A stretch of DNA of 18,662 nucleotides from contig DATLAV010000192.1 of the NCBI GenBank assembly GCA_035527235.1, positions 1-18,662 of the forward strand. Direction: 5' to 3'. Of the stretch, positions 6,970-12,521 are shown one piece after another. Within the stretch, counting starts at the first letter, position 1; every line of letters starts with the position of its first letter. The translations under genes were made by a program, and so were the position numbers. The DNA is from BS750m-G28 sp035527235. GTDB taxonomy: Archaea; Thermoproteota; Bathyarchaeia; TCS64. The notes below the pieces were generated by a model, which was not told the DNA's origin, made no database searches, and saw only the letters and a program-made list of their open reading frames with translations.

Positions 6970-7926
6970 ATGCCGGACATTGTCTGCTGCGGCGCCATCA
7001 ACTGGGACATCAACCTCTTCTCGGAACGCCTGCCTAGGACCGGGGAGGAGGTGCCCGTGCGCGAGATCCAGAGGGTCTCCGGAGGGACGGCCGCCAACGT
7101 CTCCGTCGCCGCCGCAAGGATCCTCGGGAGGGGAAGGGTCGCGTTCATCGGGGCGCTGGGGATGGACGAGATCGCTGAGAGGCAACTGGAGATACTGGAG
7201 GCGGAGGGCGTCGACTCTTCGTGCGTCGTGAGGGTTGAGGACGAGTCCGGCCAAGCTTACATCACCATCGGCTCCGGCGGAGAGAACGAGATCCACACCT
7301 ACTTTGGGGCAAACCTGAGGCTCTCCTCCGGGCACATCTCGGAGGCTCGGACATCCCGTGTCATCGAGATGGCAAAGGTCGCCGTCATCATGGATCCCCC
7401 CCTCGACGTGGCACACGTCCTCGCGGAGATGGCCTCATCAGCGGGTTTGAAGGTGATCTGGGACCCAGGGGTCTACGCAGAGATGGAGCTCGACGCCCTC
7501 GCGCCCACGCTTGAGCACGTCGACTACTTCATCCTCAACCACCTGGAGTTCGAGAACCTCCTGGGGACCAGCGAGTCGGAGAAGATAGGATCCATCCTCG
7601 GATCTCGGAAGCGGGGGATCAAGGCGATAATCAAGCGTGGCAGCGAGGGCTGTACACTGCGGGAGTGCACTACGGGGACGACTATACATGTGGATGCTGT
7701 CCCCCTTGAGCGGCTAGGGCTGGAGATGGTGAACACCGTGGGATGTGGCGACGCATTCATCGGGACCTTTGCGGCCGCAAAGGTTGAGGGTCTGGATGAC
7801 ATGAGCGCCCTACGCAGGGGGTGTGCAGCCGGATCATTCAAGGCGACGAGGAAGGAGACGCGGGGCGGTCCCACAGCAGTCGAGTTAAAGTCGTTACTAG
7901 ACGCGTGGTCAGGCAATAGAACTTGA
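6970..7926 (+). CDS. PfkB-family carbohydrate kinase (ribokinase-like or nucleoside kinase)
   Basis: This 318-residue kinase of the ribokinase/PfkB superfamily has the N-terminal substrate motif SGGTAANV (37-44) and the C-terminal signature NTVGCGDAFIGTF (255-267), with the catalytic base D261 and the GxGD anion hole. The usual DTxGAGD has Asn for the first Asp and Cys for Ala, a mild variation. It follows the nucleoside hydrolase by 3 bases, so ribose or ribose 1-phosphate, or a nucleoside, is the natural substrate guess. Archaeal PfkB members include ribose-1-phosphate kinase, cytidine kinase and ADP-independent sugar kinases, and sequence alone does not choose. A T-rich end follows at 7942-7953. 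Confidence 0.88.
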   Translation: MPDIVCCGAINWDINLFSERLPRTGEEVPVREIQRVSGGTAANVSVAAARILGRGRVAFIGALGMDEIAERQLEILEAEGVDSSCVVRVEDESGQAYITIGSGGENEIHTYFGANLRLSSGHISEARTSRVIEMAKVAVIMDPPLDVAHVLAEMASSAGLKVIWDPGVYAEMELDALAPTLEHVDYFILNHLEFENLLGTSESEKIGSILGSRKRGIKAIIKRGSEGCTLRECTTGTTIHVDAVPLERLGLEMVNTVGCGDAFIGTFAAAKVEGLDDMSALRRGCAAGSFKATRKETRGGPTAVELKSLLDAWSGNRT

Positions 7927-7941
7927 AGACTGACTAATCAA

Positions 7942-7953
7942 TTATTTTTTCTT
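7942..7953 (+). terminator. T-rich terminator after the PfkB gene
   Basis: The run TTATTTTTTCTT starts 16 bases after the kinase stop codon. Short T-tracts on the coding strand are enough to end transcription in many archaea. No hairpin is needed or seen. Confidence 0.5.
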
Positions 7954-8007
7954 CTCTATGGATTATTCTGCGTAAACGTTAAGACGGGCGATAGGGGAGT
8001 GGGATGT

Positions 8008-8349
8008 ATGAAGTTAAACCACTACACTGAGATCGAGGAGGCGGAGGTCGGAACTCCTGCGAAGGACGTCAAGGTCCAGTGGCTCATCACCGAGGAGATG
8101 GGTGCCCCAAACTTCGCCATGAGGAAGTTCACCGTGGCGCCGGGAGGATACACCCCCAAGCACGTCCACCCCTGGGAGCACGAGACTTATATTGAGTTGG
8201 GTGGAGGGGTGGTCTTCGGCAATGGGAAAGAGAGCGCCATCAAGCCGGGAGACGTCATCTACGTCCCCCCCGACGAGGAGCACCAGTTCCGCAACACAGG
8301 CGACGAGAACCTAGTCTTCCTCTGCCTCATCCCTCACCAGAAGAAGTAG
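8008..8349 (+). CDS. Small single-domain cupin protein
   Basis: This 113-residue metal-binding beta-barrel protein matches both cupin motifs. Motif 1 gives G46-x5-H52-x-H54-x4-E59-x6-G66. Motif 2 gives G81-x5-P87 to H92-x3-N96, with Asp in place of the second motif glycine. All four metal ligands (H52, H54, E59, H92) are present, so it probably binds Fe, Mn, Ni or Zn. Single cupins of this size include sugar isomerases, dioxygenases and small sensors; nothing distinguishes them here. I chose the ATG at 8008 because GGGGAG at 7994-7999 gives a good ribosome-site spacing; an in-frame GTG at 7999 lies in that site and is less likely. A hairpin plus T-tract follows the gene. Confidence 0.85.
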   Translation: MKLNHYTEIEEAEVGTPAKDVKVQWLITEEMGAPNFAMRKFTVAPGGYTPKHVHPWEHETYIELGGGVVFGNGKESAIKPGDVIYVPPDEEHQFRNTGDENLVFLCLIPHQKK

Positions 8350-8357
8350 AGTAGGAA

Positions 8358-8391
8358 CCCGGTCAAACTTTCTCACCGGGAAACCTTTTTT
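8358..8391 (+). terminator. Hairpin and T-tract after the cupin gene, part of a leader with competing stems
   Basis: CCCGGT (8358-8363) and ACCGGG (8375-8380) form a 6-bp stem with an 11-base loop, followed after 5 bases by T6 (8386-8391): an intrinsic-terminator-like layout. The second arm can instead pair with CCGGT at 8392-8396, so it may be a conditional structure rather than a plain terminator. Confidence 0.5.
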
Positions 8392-8425
8392 CCGGTAACA
8401 TTTTCTGGTTCAAGACCACAATAAA

Positions 8426-8433
8426 GCCGGAGG
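8426..8433 (+). promoter_or_regulatory. acyP: Ribosome binding site of the acylphosphatase, with a possible masking partner
   Basis: GCCGGAGG contains the strong site GGAGG (8429-8433) 5 bases before the ATG at 8439. Bases 8390-8396 (TTCCGGT) can pair with 8426-8432 across a 29-base loop, counting two G-U pairs, which would hide part of the site. Confidence 0.55.
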
Positions 8434-8438
8434 AATCT

Positions 8439-8717
8439 ATGTCCAACACGAGGGTCCACCTGTTCATCTCCGGTCGCGTCCAGGGCGTGAACTACCGCAG
8501 GTTCACCCGTCGCGAGGCAGTCACCCTCGGGTTGAAGGGCTGGGTCCGGAACCTGCCCGACCGGAGGGTCGAGGCCGTCTTCGAGGGGGAGGAGGCCGCC
8601 GTCGATGAGCTCGTGCGACGGTGCTGGAAGGGTCCGGGGATGGCGATCGTTAGAGACATCCAGGTCCGGAAAGAGCCCCCCACCGGCGACTACACGGACT
8701 TCACCGTGAAGCGATGA
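8439..8717 (+). CDS. acyP: Acylphosphatase
   Basis: This 92-residue enzyme hydrolyses the carboxyl-phosphate bond of acyl phosphates such as carbamoyl phosphate and 1,3-bisphosphoglycerate in the cytoplasm. The family signature GRVQGVNYR (12-20) ends in R20, the phosphate-binding arginine. N38 in GWVRNLPD is the catalytic asparagine. VEAVFEG and the C-terminal DFTVKR complete the ferredoxin-like fold at normal length. A small change is Arg for Gly in the usual NLPDG turn. The start is fixed by the GGAGG site. Its stop codon overlaps the next possible start by 4 bases (ATGA). The gene lies behind the structured leader after the cupin gene. Confidence 0.95.
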   Translation: MSNTRVHLFISGRVQGVNYRRFTRREAVTLGLKGWVRNLPDRRVEAVFEGEEAAVDELVRRCWKGPGMAIVRDIQVRKEPPTGDYTDFTVKR

Positions 8718-8989
8718 TCACTGAAAAGATAAAAGGGCGCTCCGACTCGATCAAAGGTATGGACTACAGGCATCTCCAGGGGGACGAGGCGGTCGAGATG
8801 ATACTTACCATCCTCAAAGAGGCCGGGAGACCCCTCACCACACGGGAGGTCCAGGACGAGACCGAGAGCAGGCTCGTCAGGTGCCCCGACTCCACCGTCG
8901 CGTTCCTGAACCGCCTCAGGCGGCAGGGAGCCATCAACGGGGAGCGATCCAAGGAGAGGCGGGGCTGGATCTGGTGGGTGGACGCCTAG
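8714..8989 (+). CDS. Small winged-helix-like protein of unknown function
   Basis: This 91-residue protein (76 if translation starts at ATG 8759) has the pattern of a winged helix-turn-helix: helix 1 around GDEAVEMILTILKEAG, helix 2 TTREVQDET, recognition helix CPDSTVAFLNRLRRQGAI, then a short wing and a tryptophan-rich end (RRGWIWWVDA). The long start overlaps the acylphosphatase stop as ATGA and has no ribosome site. The ATG at 8759 has AAAGGT directly before it and a TATA-like AGATAAAAG about 30 bases upstream, so a separate nearly leaderless transcript is possible. It could be a DNA-binding regulator or a protein-interaction winged helix; there are too few features to choose. Its stop shares a CTAG with the stop of the opposite gene. 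Confidence 0.65.
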   Translation: MITEKIKGRSDSIKGMDYRHLQGDEAVEMILTILKEAGRPLTTREVQDETESRLVRCPDSTVAFLNRLRRQGAINGERSKERRGWIWWVDA

Positions 8990-9288
8990 ACCCAGGAGAC
9001 GAGCCTCTCTGAGCCCTCGATGAGCTCCACCCATCCGTCGTAGCTAATGAGCGAGACCCCCTCAGGAAGTTCTTCGATGCCCGATCCCTCGTCGTCTGGC
9101 TTCAGGACGTAGATGCCATCGCAGAATCCGATGCCGGAGATCAGGTCTCGGTCCTGTGCGTGCCTGATCCCATCACGGATGAACAGGAAGGTGACCCCCT
9201 CACCCTCCTCTGCCACCCTCCGGGCTATCTCAACGGCAGTCTCAACGCCGTCTTGGCGACCGATGACGAACAGAACACTCACCTTCAT
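8986..9288 (-). CDS. DsrH/TusB-like protein lacking the conserved cysteine
   Basis: This 100-residue protein has the Rossmann-like DsrE fold pattern and ends in the DsrH/TusB hallmark, a YDGWVELIEGSERLVSWV segment. DsrH/TusB proteins form hexamers with DsrE and DsrF that relay sulfur. The cysteine known near residue 20 of DsrH is alanine here (A18), and the only cysteine is C56, in another place. It is the last gene of a three-gene set, 5 bases after the middle gene. I chose the ATG at 9286-9288; a longer reading frame upstream lies inside the previous gene and starts with Gly- and Arg-rich sequence unlike the family. Sulfur relay is family knowledge and not shown for this protein. Confidence 0.72.
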   Translation of the reverse strand: MKVSVLFVIGRQDGVETAVEIARRVAEEGEGVTFLFIRDGIRHAQDRDLISGIGFCDGIYVLKPDDEGSGIEELPEGVSLISYDGWVELIEGSERLVSWV

Positions 9289-9293
9289 CCCCC

Positions 9294-9626
9294 CTAGAAC
9301 GTCACCACCGAGCCGCACTCCGCCATCTCCGACGCGATCCAATCGACATTAACCCGGAACATCTTGACCTCGGGCTCCAGGTCCCCGTCCGTGACCCCGC
9401 GCTCCGAGACGGAGTCGGAGAGGGCGTGGATGCCCGCCATGTCTGAGGCGACGAGGAGGTATTCGAGGATCGTGGGGTCCGTGAAGGTGCCCCGCCTGAG
9501 GCACTCGACGCCATCGTCGAGGAAGACGATGACAGGCGCGCTGTCCATCCCGAGCATGGCGGCGCTGAGGCGAAGTCCTTCGGCGACCCTTGCTAGCCGC
9601 TCCGGCCCGCTGCGTATCACAATCAT
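9294..9626 (-). CDS. DsrE/DsrF-like protein (middle gene of the trio)
   Basis: This 110-residue protein of the DsrE/DsrF superfamily shows a first strand and loop MIVIRSGPERL, the strand PVIVFLDDGVECL (31-43) and the C-terminal strand pattern of the family. It has cysteines at 42 and 104, but not at the position where the first gene of the trio has its candidate sulfur-carrying cysteine (L69 stands there). In bacterial DsrEFH, DsrF is the structural member, and this gene fits that slot. The start is set by GGAGGG (9631-9636 on the other strand) four bases before the ATG at 9624-9626; three ATG codons at 9636-9644 are further upstream but overlap or precede that site. Confidence 0.7.
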   Translation of the reverse strand: MIVIRSGPERLARVAEGLRLSAAMLGMDSAPVIVFLDDGVECLRRGTFTDPTILEYLLVASDMAGIHALSDSVSERGVTDGDLEPEVKMFRVNVDWIASEMAECGSVVTF

Positions 9627-9644
9627 CGTGCCCTCCATCATCAT

Positions 9645-9959
9645 TCACCCCACGTGGAGCACCCTGTCGGCGTCGCCCATCAGATCCACGAGCTCCCCGA
9701 GGCTGCTCAGCTCGGCGCCCGAGACCATCTGCCTGAGGGCGGTGATCCCGTTCTCCCTGGCGCTGGTCCTGCAGGCGAGGAGGGGAACTCCCAGGTTCGA
9801 GAGCGCTTCATCCCCCCCTTCGGCTTTCAGGTGCCTCACCGAGTCGCCGTTGAAGAAGACGGTCACCCTGTGCCCCCTGCCCGCAACGGACCTCGCTAGT
9901 CCGGAGATGTTCCTCAGGGCCTCAGGGGACTCGGATGATGTGACTAGGATGATAAACAC
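9645..9959 (-). CDS. DsrE/TusD-like protein with the candidate persulfide cysteine
   Basis: This 104-residue DsrE-superfamily protein is the first gene of the trio. Strands MFIILVTS (1-8) and HRVTVFFNGDSV (30-41) are followed by GVPLLACRTSARENGI, whose C63 matches the conserved cysteine of DsrE/TusD and YchN-type proteins. It is the only family cysteine kept in the three proteins. The start is a GTG at 9957-9959 with GAGGGCGG about 6 bases upstream. The stop TGA runs straight into ATG codons of the next gene. The expected job is to take up or pass a sulfane sulfur in a heteromeric complex, perhaps for tRNA thiolation or sulfur trafficking. No TusA, TusE/DsrC or rhodanese gene adjoins it. Confidence 0.75.
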   Translation of the reverse strand: MFIILVTSSESPEALRNISGLARSVAGRGHRVTVFFNGDSVRHLKAEGGDEALSNLGVPLLACRTSARENGITALRQMVSGAELSSLGELVDLMGDADRVLHVG

Positions 9960-10061
9960 GGGTTTCCGCCCTCAGATTCACCGTATTCTATGTCCGATGG
10001 GGTCATTAACCGTTTCCTTCCCGTCCGTTCAACGTTTTTGAATGGGTGTTCTAAAACCTAG

Positions 10062-10091
10062 GATTAAGTAACTAAGGTTAGTTATAATATA
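10062..10091 (+). promoter_or_regulatory. Promoter region of the beta-propeller operon
   Basis: Two TATA-like boxes flank a palindrome: ATTAAGTA (10063-10070) and TTATAATATA (10082-10091). The first is about 33-37 bases before the ATG at 10103 and gives a sensible start of transcription near 10092. The second is too close to either start codon to serve this gene in the normal way. Confidence 0.45.
10069..10084. repeat. 16-bp palindrome TAACTAA-GG-TTAGTTA, candidate operator
   Basis: Seven-base arms pair exactly around a GG centre. It overlaps the end of the likely TATA box and covers the region where RNA polymerase must assemble, a typical repressor position in archaea. The operon it controls ends in a winged-helix gene, the natural candidate for binding it. 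A half-site, TAACTAAG, recurs at 18415-18422 beside another TATA box. Confidence 0.5.
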
Positions 10092-10102
10092 ACGTGACAG
10101 TC

Positions 10103-12058
10103 ATGAGGCTTCCTGTATTCGCCGTCTACATCGACACGCGGCGCCTGGCCACGTACACGTTGATAGCGTTCCTCCTCGGCAGCGTCATAGGAGGGGTCAT
10201 GTGGAACTTCGGTGGGGTCTACGTCCCAGAGTCGGTGTCCACCTCCCTTTCATTCTTCACCGGGGACCTGGGTTCCCTCACCAGGTTCCAGTCCTACGAT
10301 GAGCTCGTGGGGTTCTTGAAGGCGCCCTCGAAGCCCTCTGATATTCATGTTCAATGGGAAAGCGTCAGTGAGTTGTCAACAGATGTGGTTATAGTGCTCG
10401 AACCATCCAGCGCCGTTTCCATCGCAAAATCAGCAGCGGATGCAGCTCTGGCCGTGGCCTCAGCGGGGGAGGTCGTCTCTGTAACGGGTAAAGGCTTCTC
10501 AGGGACCAACGTGCAAGTCGAGGGCGTCGACGAGGCCGACATCGTGAAGACCGATGGCACCTACATCTACGTGGTGAGGGAGACCAAGCTCTTCATAGTC
10601 AAGGCGTATCCCCCCGAGGAGGCGGAGCTAGTCTCGACTTTAAACTTCTCCCAGTCCGTCCAGGACGTCTACGTGAACGGCGACAGCCTCGTAGTCTACC
10701 TCCGGATGTCCAAGAGCATCTACAGGGAGGTCATATTCAAGGAGCCCCCATCTGACATAACGGCGTCCACCACGGTCCAAGTCTACGACGTATCGGACCG
10801 GGCCTCCCCCAGCCTCAGCCTAGAGGTCACAGTGGACGGTAGCTACTTCAGCTCTAGGATGATCGGGGGCCACGTCTACACCATCATCCGTGAGAGGGCC
10901 AATGTGGAGGACGACGAGGTGGAGCTCCCCGTCCTCTCCTCAGGGGACTCCAGCTGGGTCGTCCCCGCCACCGACATCTACTACGTGAACGCCTCCGACA
11001 GCAGGTACTACTTCACCAACGTACTCGGCATCGATTTGAGCGACCTTGGGCAGGAGCCCTCCCTTGAGACCTTCCTCTTGGGCAAGGGGAACGTCATCTA
11101 CGTCTCCATGAACAACATATACATCGCGGCGAGTCGGGACACCACGAAGATCTACAAGATCTCCATCGACGGCGGTAACATCAGCTACGTAGCTGACGGC
11201 GTCGTCCCCGGCAGGTTACTGAACCAGTTCTCCATGGACGAGTGCGACGGATACTTGAGGCTGGCGACGACCGAGAGCTGGGGGACCGTCAGGAACAACG
11301 TCTACGTCCTCAACGCGAGCTTGGAGATGGTGGGCAGTCTCGAGGATCTCGCCTCAGGCGAGGAGATCTACTCAGCGAGGTTCATGGGGGATCGGTGTTA
11401 CCTCGTAACCTACCTCAGGGAGCGGGGGGACCCCCTCTTCACGATAGACCTGTCTGACCCCGAGAGCCCCACCGTCCTCGGGGAGCTGAAGATGCCGGGC
11501 TACTCTGACTATCTCCACCCCTACGACGACGATGTGCTCATCGGCCTCGGTAGGGAGATGCTCTTGGACAAGGGGATCTTCGACATGGGCCTCAAGATCT
11601 CCCTCTACGACGTCAGCGACGTCTCTAAGCCTGTTGAGCTGGCGAAGATGGTCATCGGCGACGAGGGTACCTACTCCCCCGCCTTGGATGACCACCACGC
11701 CTTCCTCTTCAACCGGGAAAGGGACCTCCTCGTGATACCGATCCTGGTGAGGGAGGTCGTAATGGACGAGGCTGTCGTCGAGGGCCAGACCACCTACTAC
11801 AGGTCCCTCTCGATACGGGTGCAGGGCGCCCACGTCTTCGAGGTCTCCCCCGAGACAGGCATCTCCCTCAGGGGGATCATCGTCCACAGGGACATAGTGG
11901 TACCCGATGAGTCCAAGTACTGGTCCCTCTCGGCGTACCGCGTCGAGCGCAGCCTCTACATAGGGGATGTGCTCTACACGATCTCGGACAGGCTGATAAA
12001 GGCGAACAGCCTGGAGGACCTCGGGGAGCTCGGAAGCGTCGAGCTGCCCCTGTCATGA
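10103..12058 (+). CDS. Membrane-anchored beta-propeller domain protein (COG4880 / Beta_propel family)
   Basis: This 651-residue protein carries an N-terminal membrane anchor at about residues 16-34 after a short segment with two arginines, so the body should lie outside the cell. The family hallmark VEGVDEADIVKTDG is at about 139-152, followed by repeated propeller blades with motifs such as TYIYVVRE, GDRCYLVTYL, DPLFTIDLSDP and HPYDDDVLIGLG. The family is known from archaea and some bacteria as secreted proteins of unknown function, distantly related to WD-40 repeats. No catalytic motif is visible. I chose the ATG at 10103; an in-frame GTG at 10094 adds three residues. The stop overlaps the start of the winged-helix membrane protein by 4 bases (ATGA), so the two are translationally coupled. 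Confidence 0.85.
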   Translation: MRLPVFAVYIDTRRLATYTLIAFLLGSVIGGVMWNFGGVYVPESVSTSLSFFTGDLGSLTRFQSYDELVGFLKAPSKPSDIHVQWESVSELSTDVVIVLEPSSAVSIAKSAADAALAVASAGEVVSVTGKGFSGTNVQVEGVDEADIVKTDGTYIYVVRETKLFIVKAYPPEEAELVSTLNFSQSVQDVYVNGDSLVVYLRMSKSIYREVIFKEPPSDITASTTVQVYDVSDRASPSLSLEVTVDGSYFSSRMIGGHVYTIIRERANVEDDEVELPVLSSGDSSWVVPATDIYYVNASDSRYYFTNVLGIDLSDLGQEPSLETFLLGKGNVIYVSMNNIYIAASRDTTKIYKISIDGGNISYVADGVVPGRLLNQFSMDECDGYLRLATTESWGTVRNNVYVLNASLEMVGSLEDLASGEEIYSARFMGDRCYLVTYLRERGDPLFTIDLSDPESPTVLGELKMPGYSDYLHPYDDDVLIGLGREMLLDKGIFDMGLKISLYDVSDVSKPVELAKMVIGDEGTYSPALDDHHAFLFNRERDLLVIPILVREVVMDEAVVEGQTTYYRSLSIRVQGAHVFEVSPETGISLRGIIVHRDIVVPDESKYWSLSAYRVERSLYIGDVLYTISDRLIKANSLEDLGELGSVELPLS

Positions 12059-12510
12059 TGGAGGTGATGAAGGTGGCCAGCGGGAAGAGGATCTACGGGA
12101 CCACCTGGGACGTCTACCTCTGCATCCTCACATCGAACGGACCCATCGGCGTCAGGGATATCTGGAGGACGCTCTCGCTCTCCAGCCCAAGCCTCGCCCA
12201 GTACCACGTGAACAAGCTACTGGATCTGAGGCTCATCGAGTCCTTCGACGGCAAGTACAGGACCAACTCCGAGGAGAAACTGGAAGCACTACGCAGTTTC
12301 CTGATGCTGAGGGGGATGCTCATCCCCCGTATGGTGGTCTACGGCGCCCTCCTCTCGGGCATCCTCGTCTCCTATGTCACCTTCTGGCCCTGGAGGGGCG
12401 ACTTCAGGGACATCGTCACCGTCTCCACCTGCCTATTCAGCATCGCTGCCTTCTTCTTCGAGGCGTACAAGCAGTACCGGGGGCTCACCGTCTTCCGTGT
12501 GGAAGAGTAA
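12055..12510 (+). CDS. Winged-helix protein with two C-terminal membrane segments
   Basis: This 151-residue protein has an N-terminal winged helix-turn-helix (about 14-75; GVRDIWRTLSLSSPSLAQYHVNKLLDLRLIE carries the ArsR/MarR-like helix pair, and GKYRT forms the wing). Two hydrophobic segments follow, about 91-110 and 119-136, joined by a short loop WPWRGDFRD. Both ends would lie in the cytoplasm with a loop of about 8 residues outside. It is therefore a membrane-tethered DNA-binding protein. ATG codons at 12055, 12058 and 12067 are possible starts; GGAGGTG at 12060-12066 makes the real one uncertain. Coupling to the beta-propeller gene suggests that the extracellular propeller and this regulator work together. 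That is inference. Confidence 0.82.
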   Translation: MMEVMKVASGKRIYGTTWDVYLCILTSNGPIGVRDIWRTLSLSSPSLAQYHVNKLLDLRLIESFDGKYRTNSEEKLEALRSFLMLRGMLIPRMVVYGALLSGILVSYVTFWPWRGDFRDIVTVSTCLFSIAAFFFEAYKQYRGLTVFRVEE

Positions 12511-12521
12511 GAAAAGGGTTC

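Noticed and set aside
6703..7416. A 237-codon minus-strand frame across the nucleoside hydrolase and PfkB genes
   Set aside because: It spans two well-supported genes in antisense, with His-, Asp- and Gly-rich composition and no domain.
7999..8007. GTG at 7999 as the start of the cupin gene
   Set aside because: It lies within the GGGGAG ribosome site that is properly spaced for the ATG at 8008.
8986..9959. The DsrE/F/H-like trio as a sign of dissimilatory sulfur oxidation
   Set aside because: No dsrAB, dsrC, sulfur carrier or electron-transfer dsr gene is in the window, and the third protein lacks the known cysteine.
10025..10045. Imperfect inverted repeat CCGTTCA / TGAATGG before the beta-propeller operon
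   Set aside because: One mismatch in a 7-base arm with a short loop; it does not line up with a start or stop codon and is within chance expectation.
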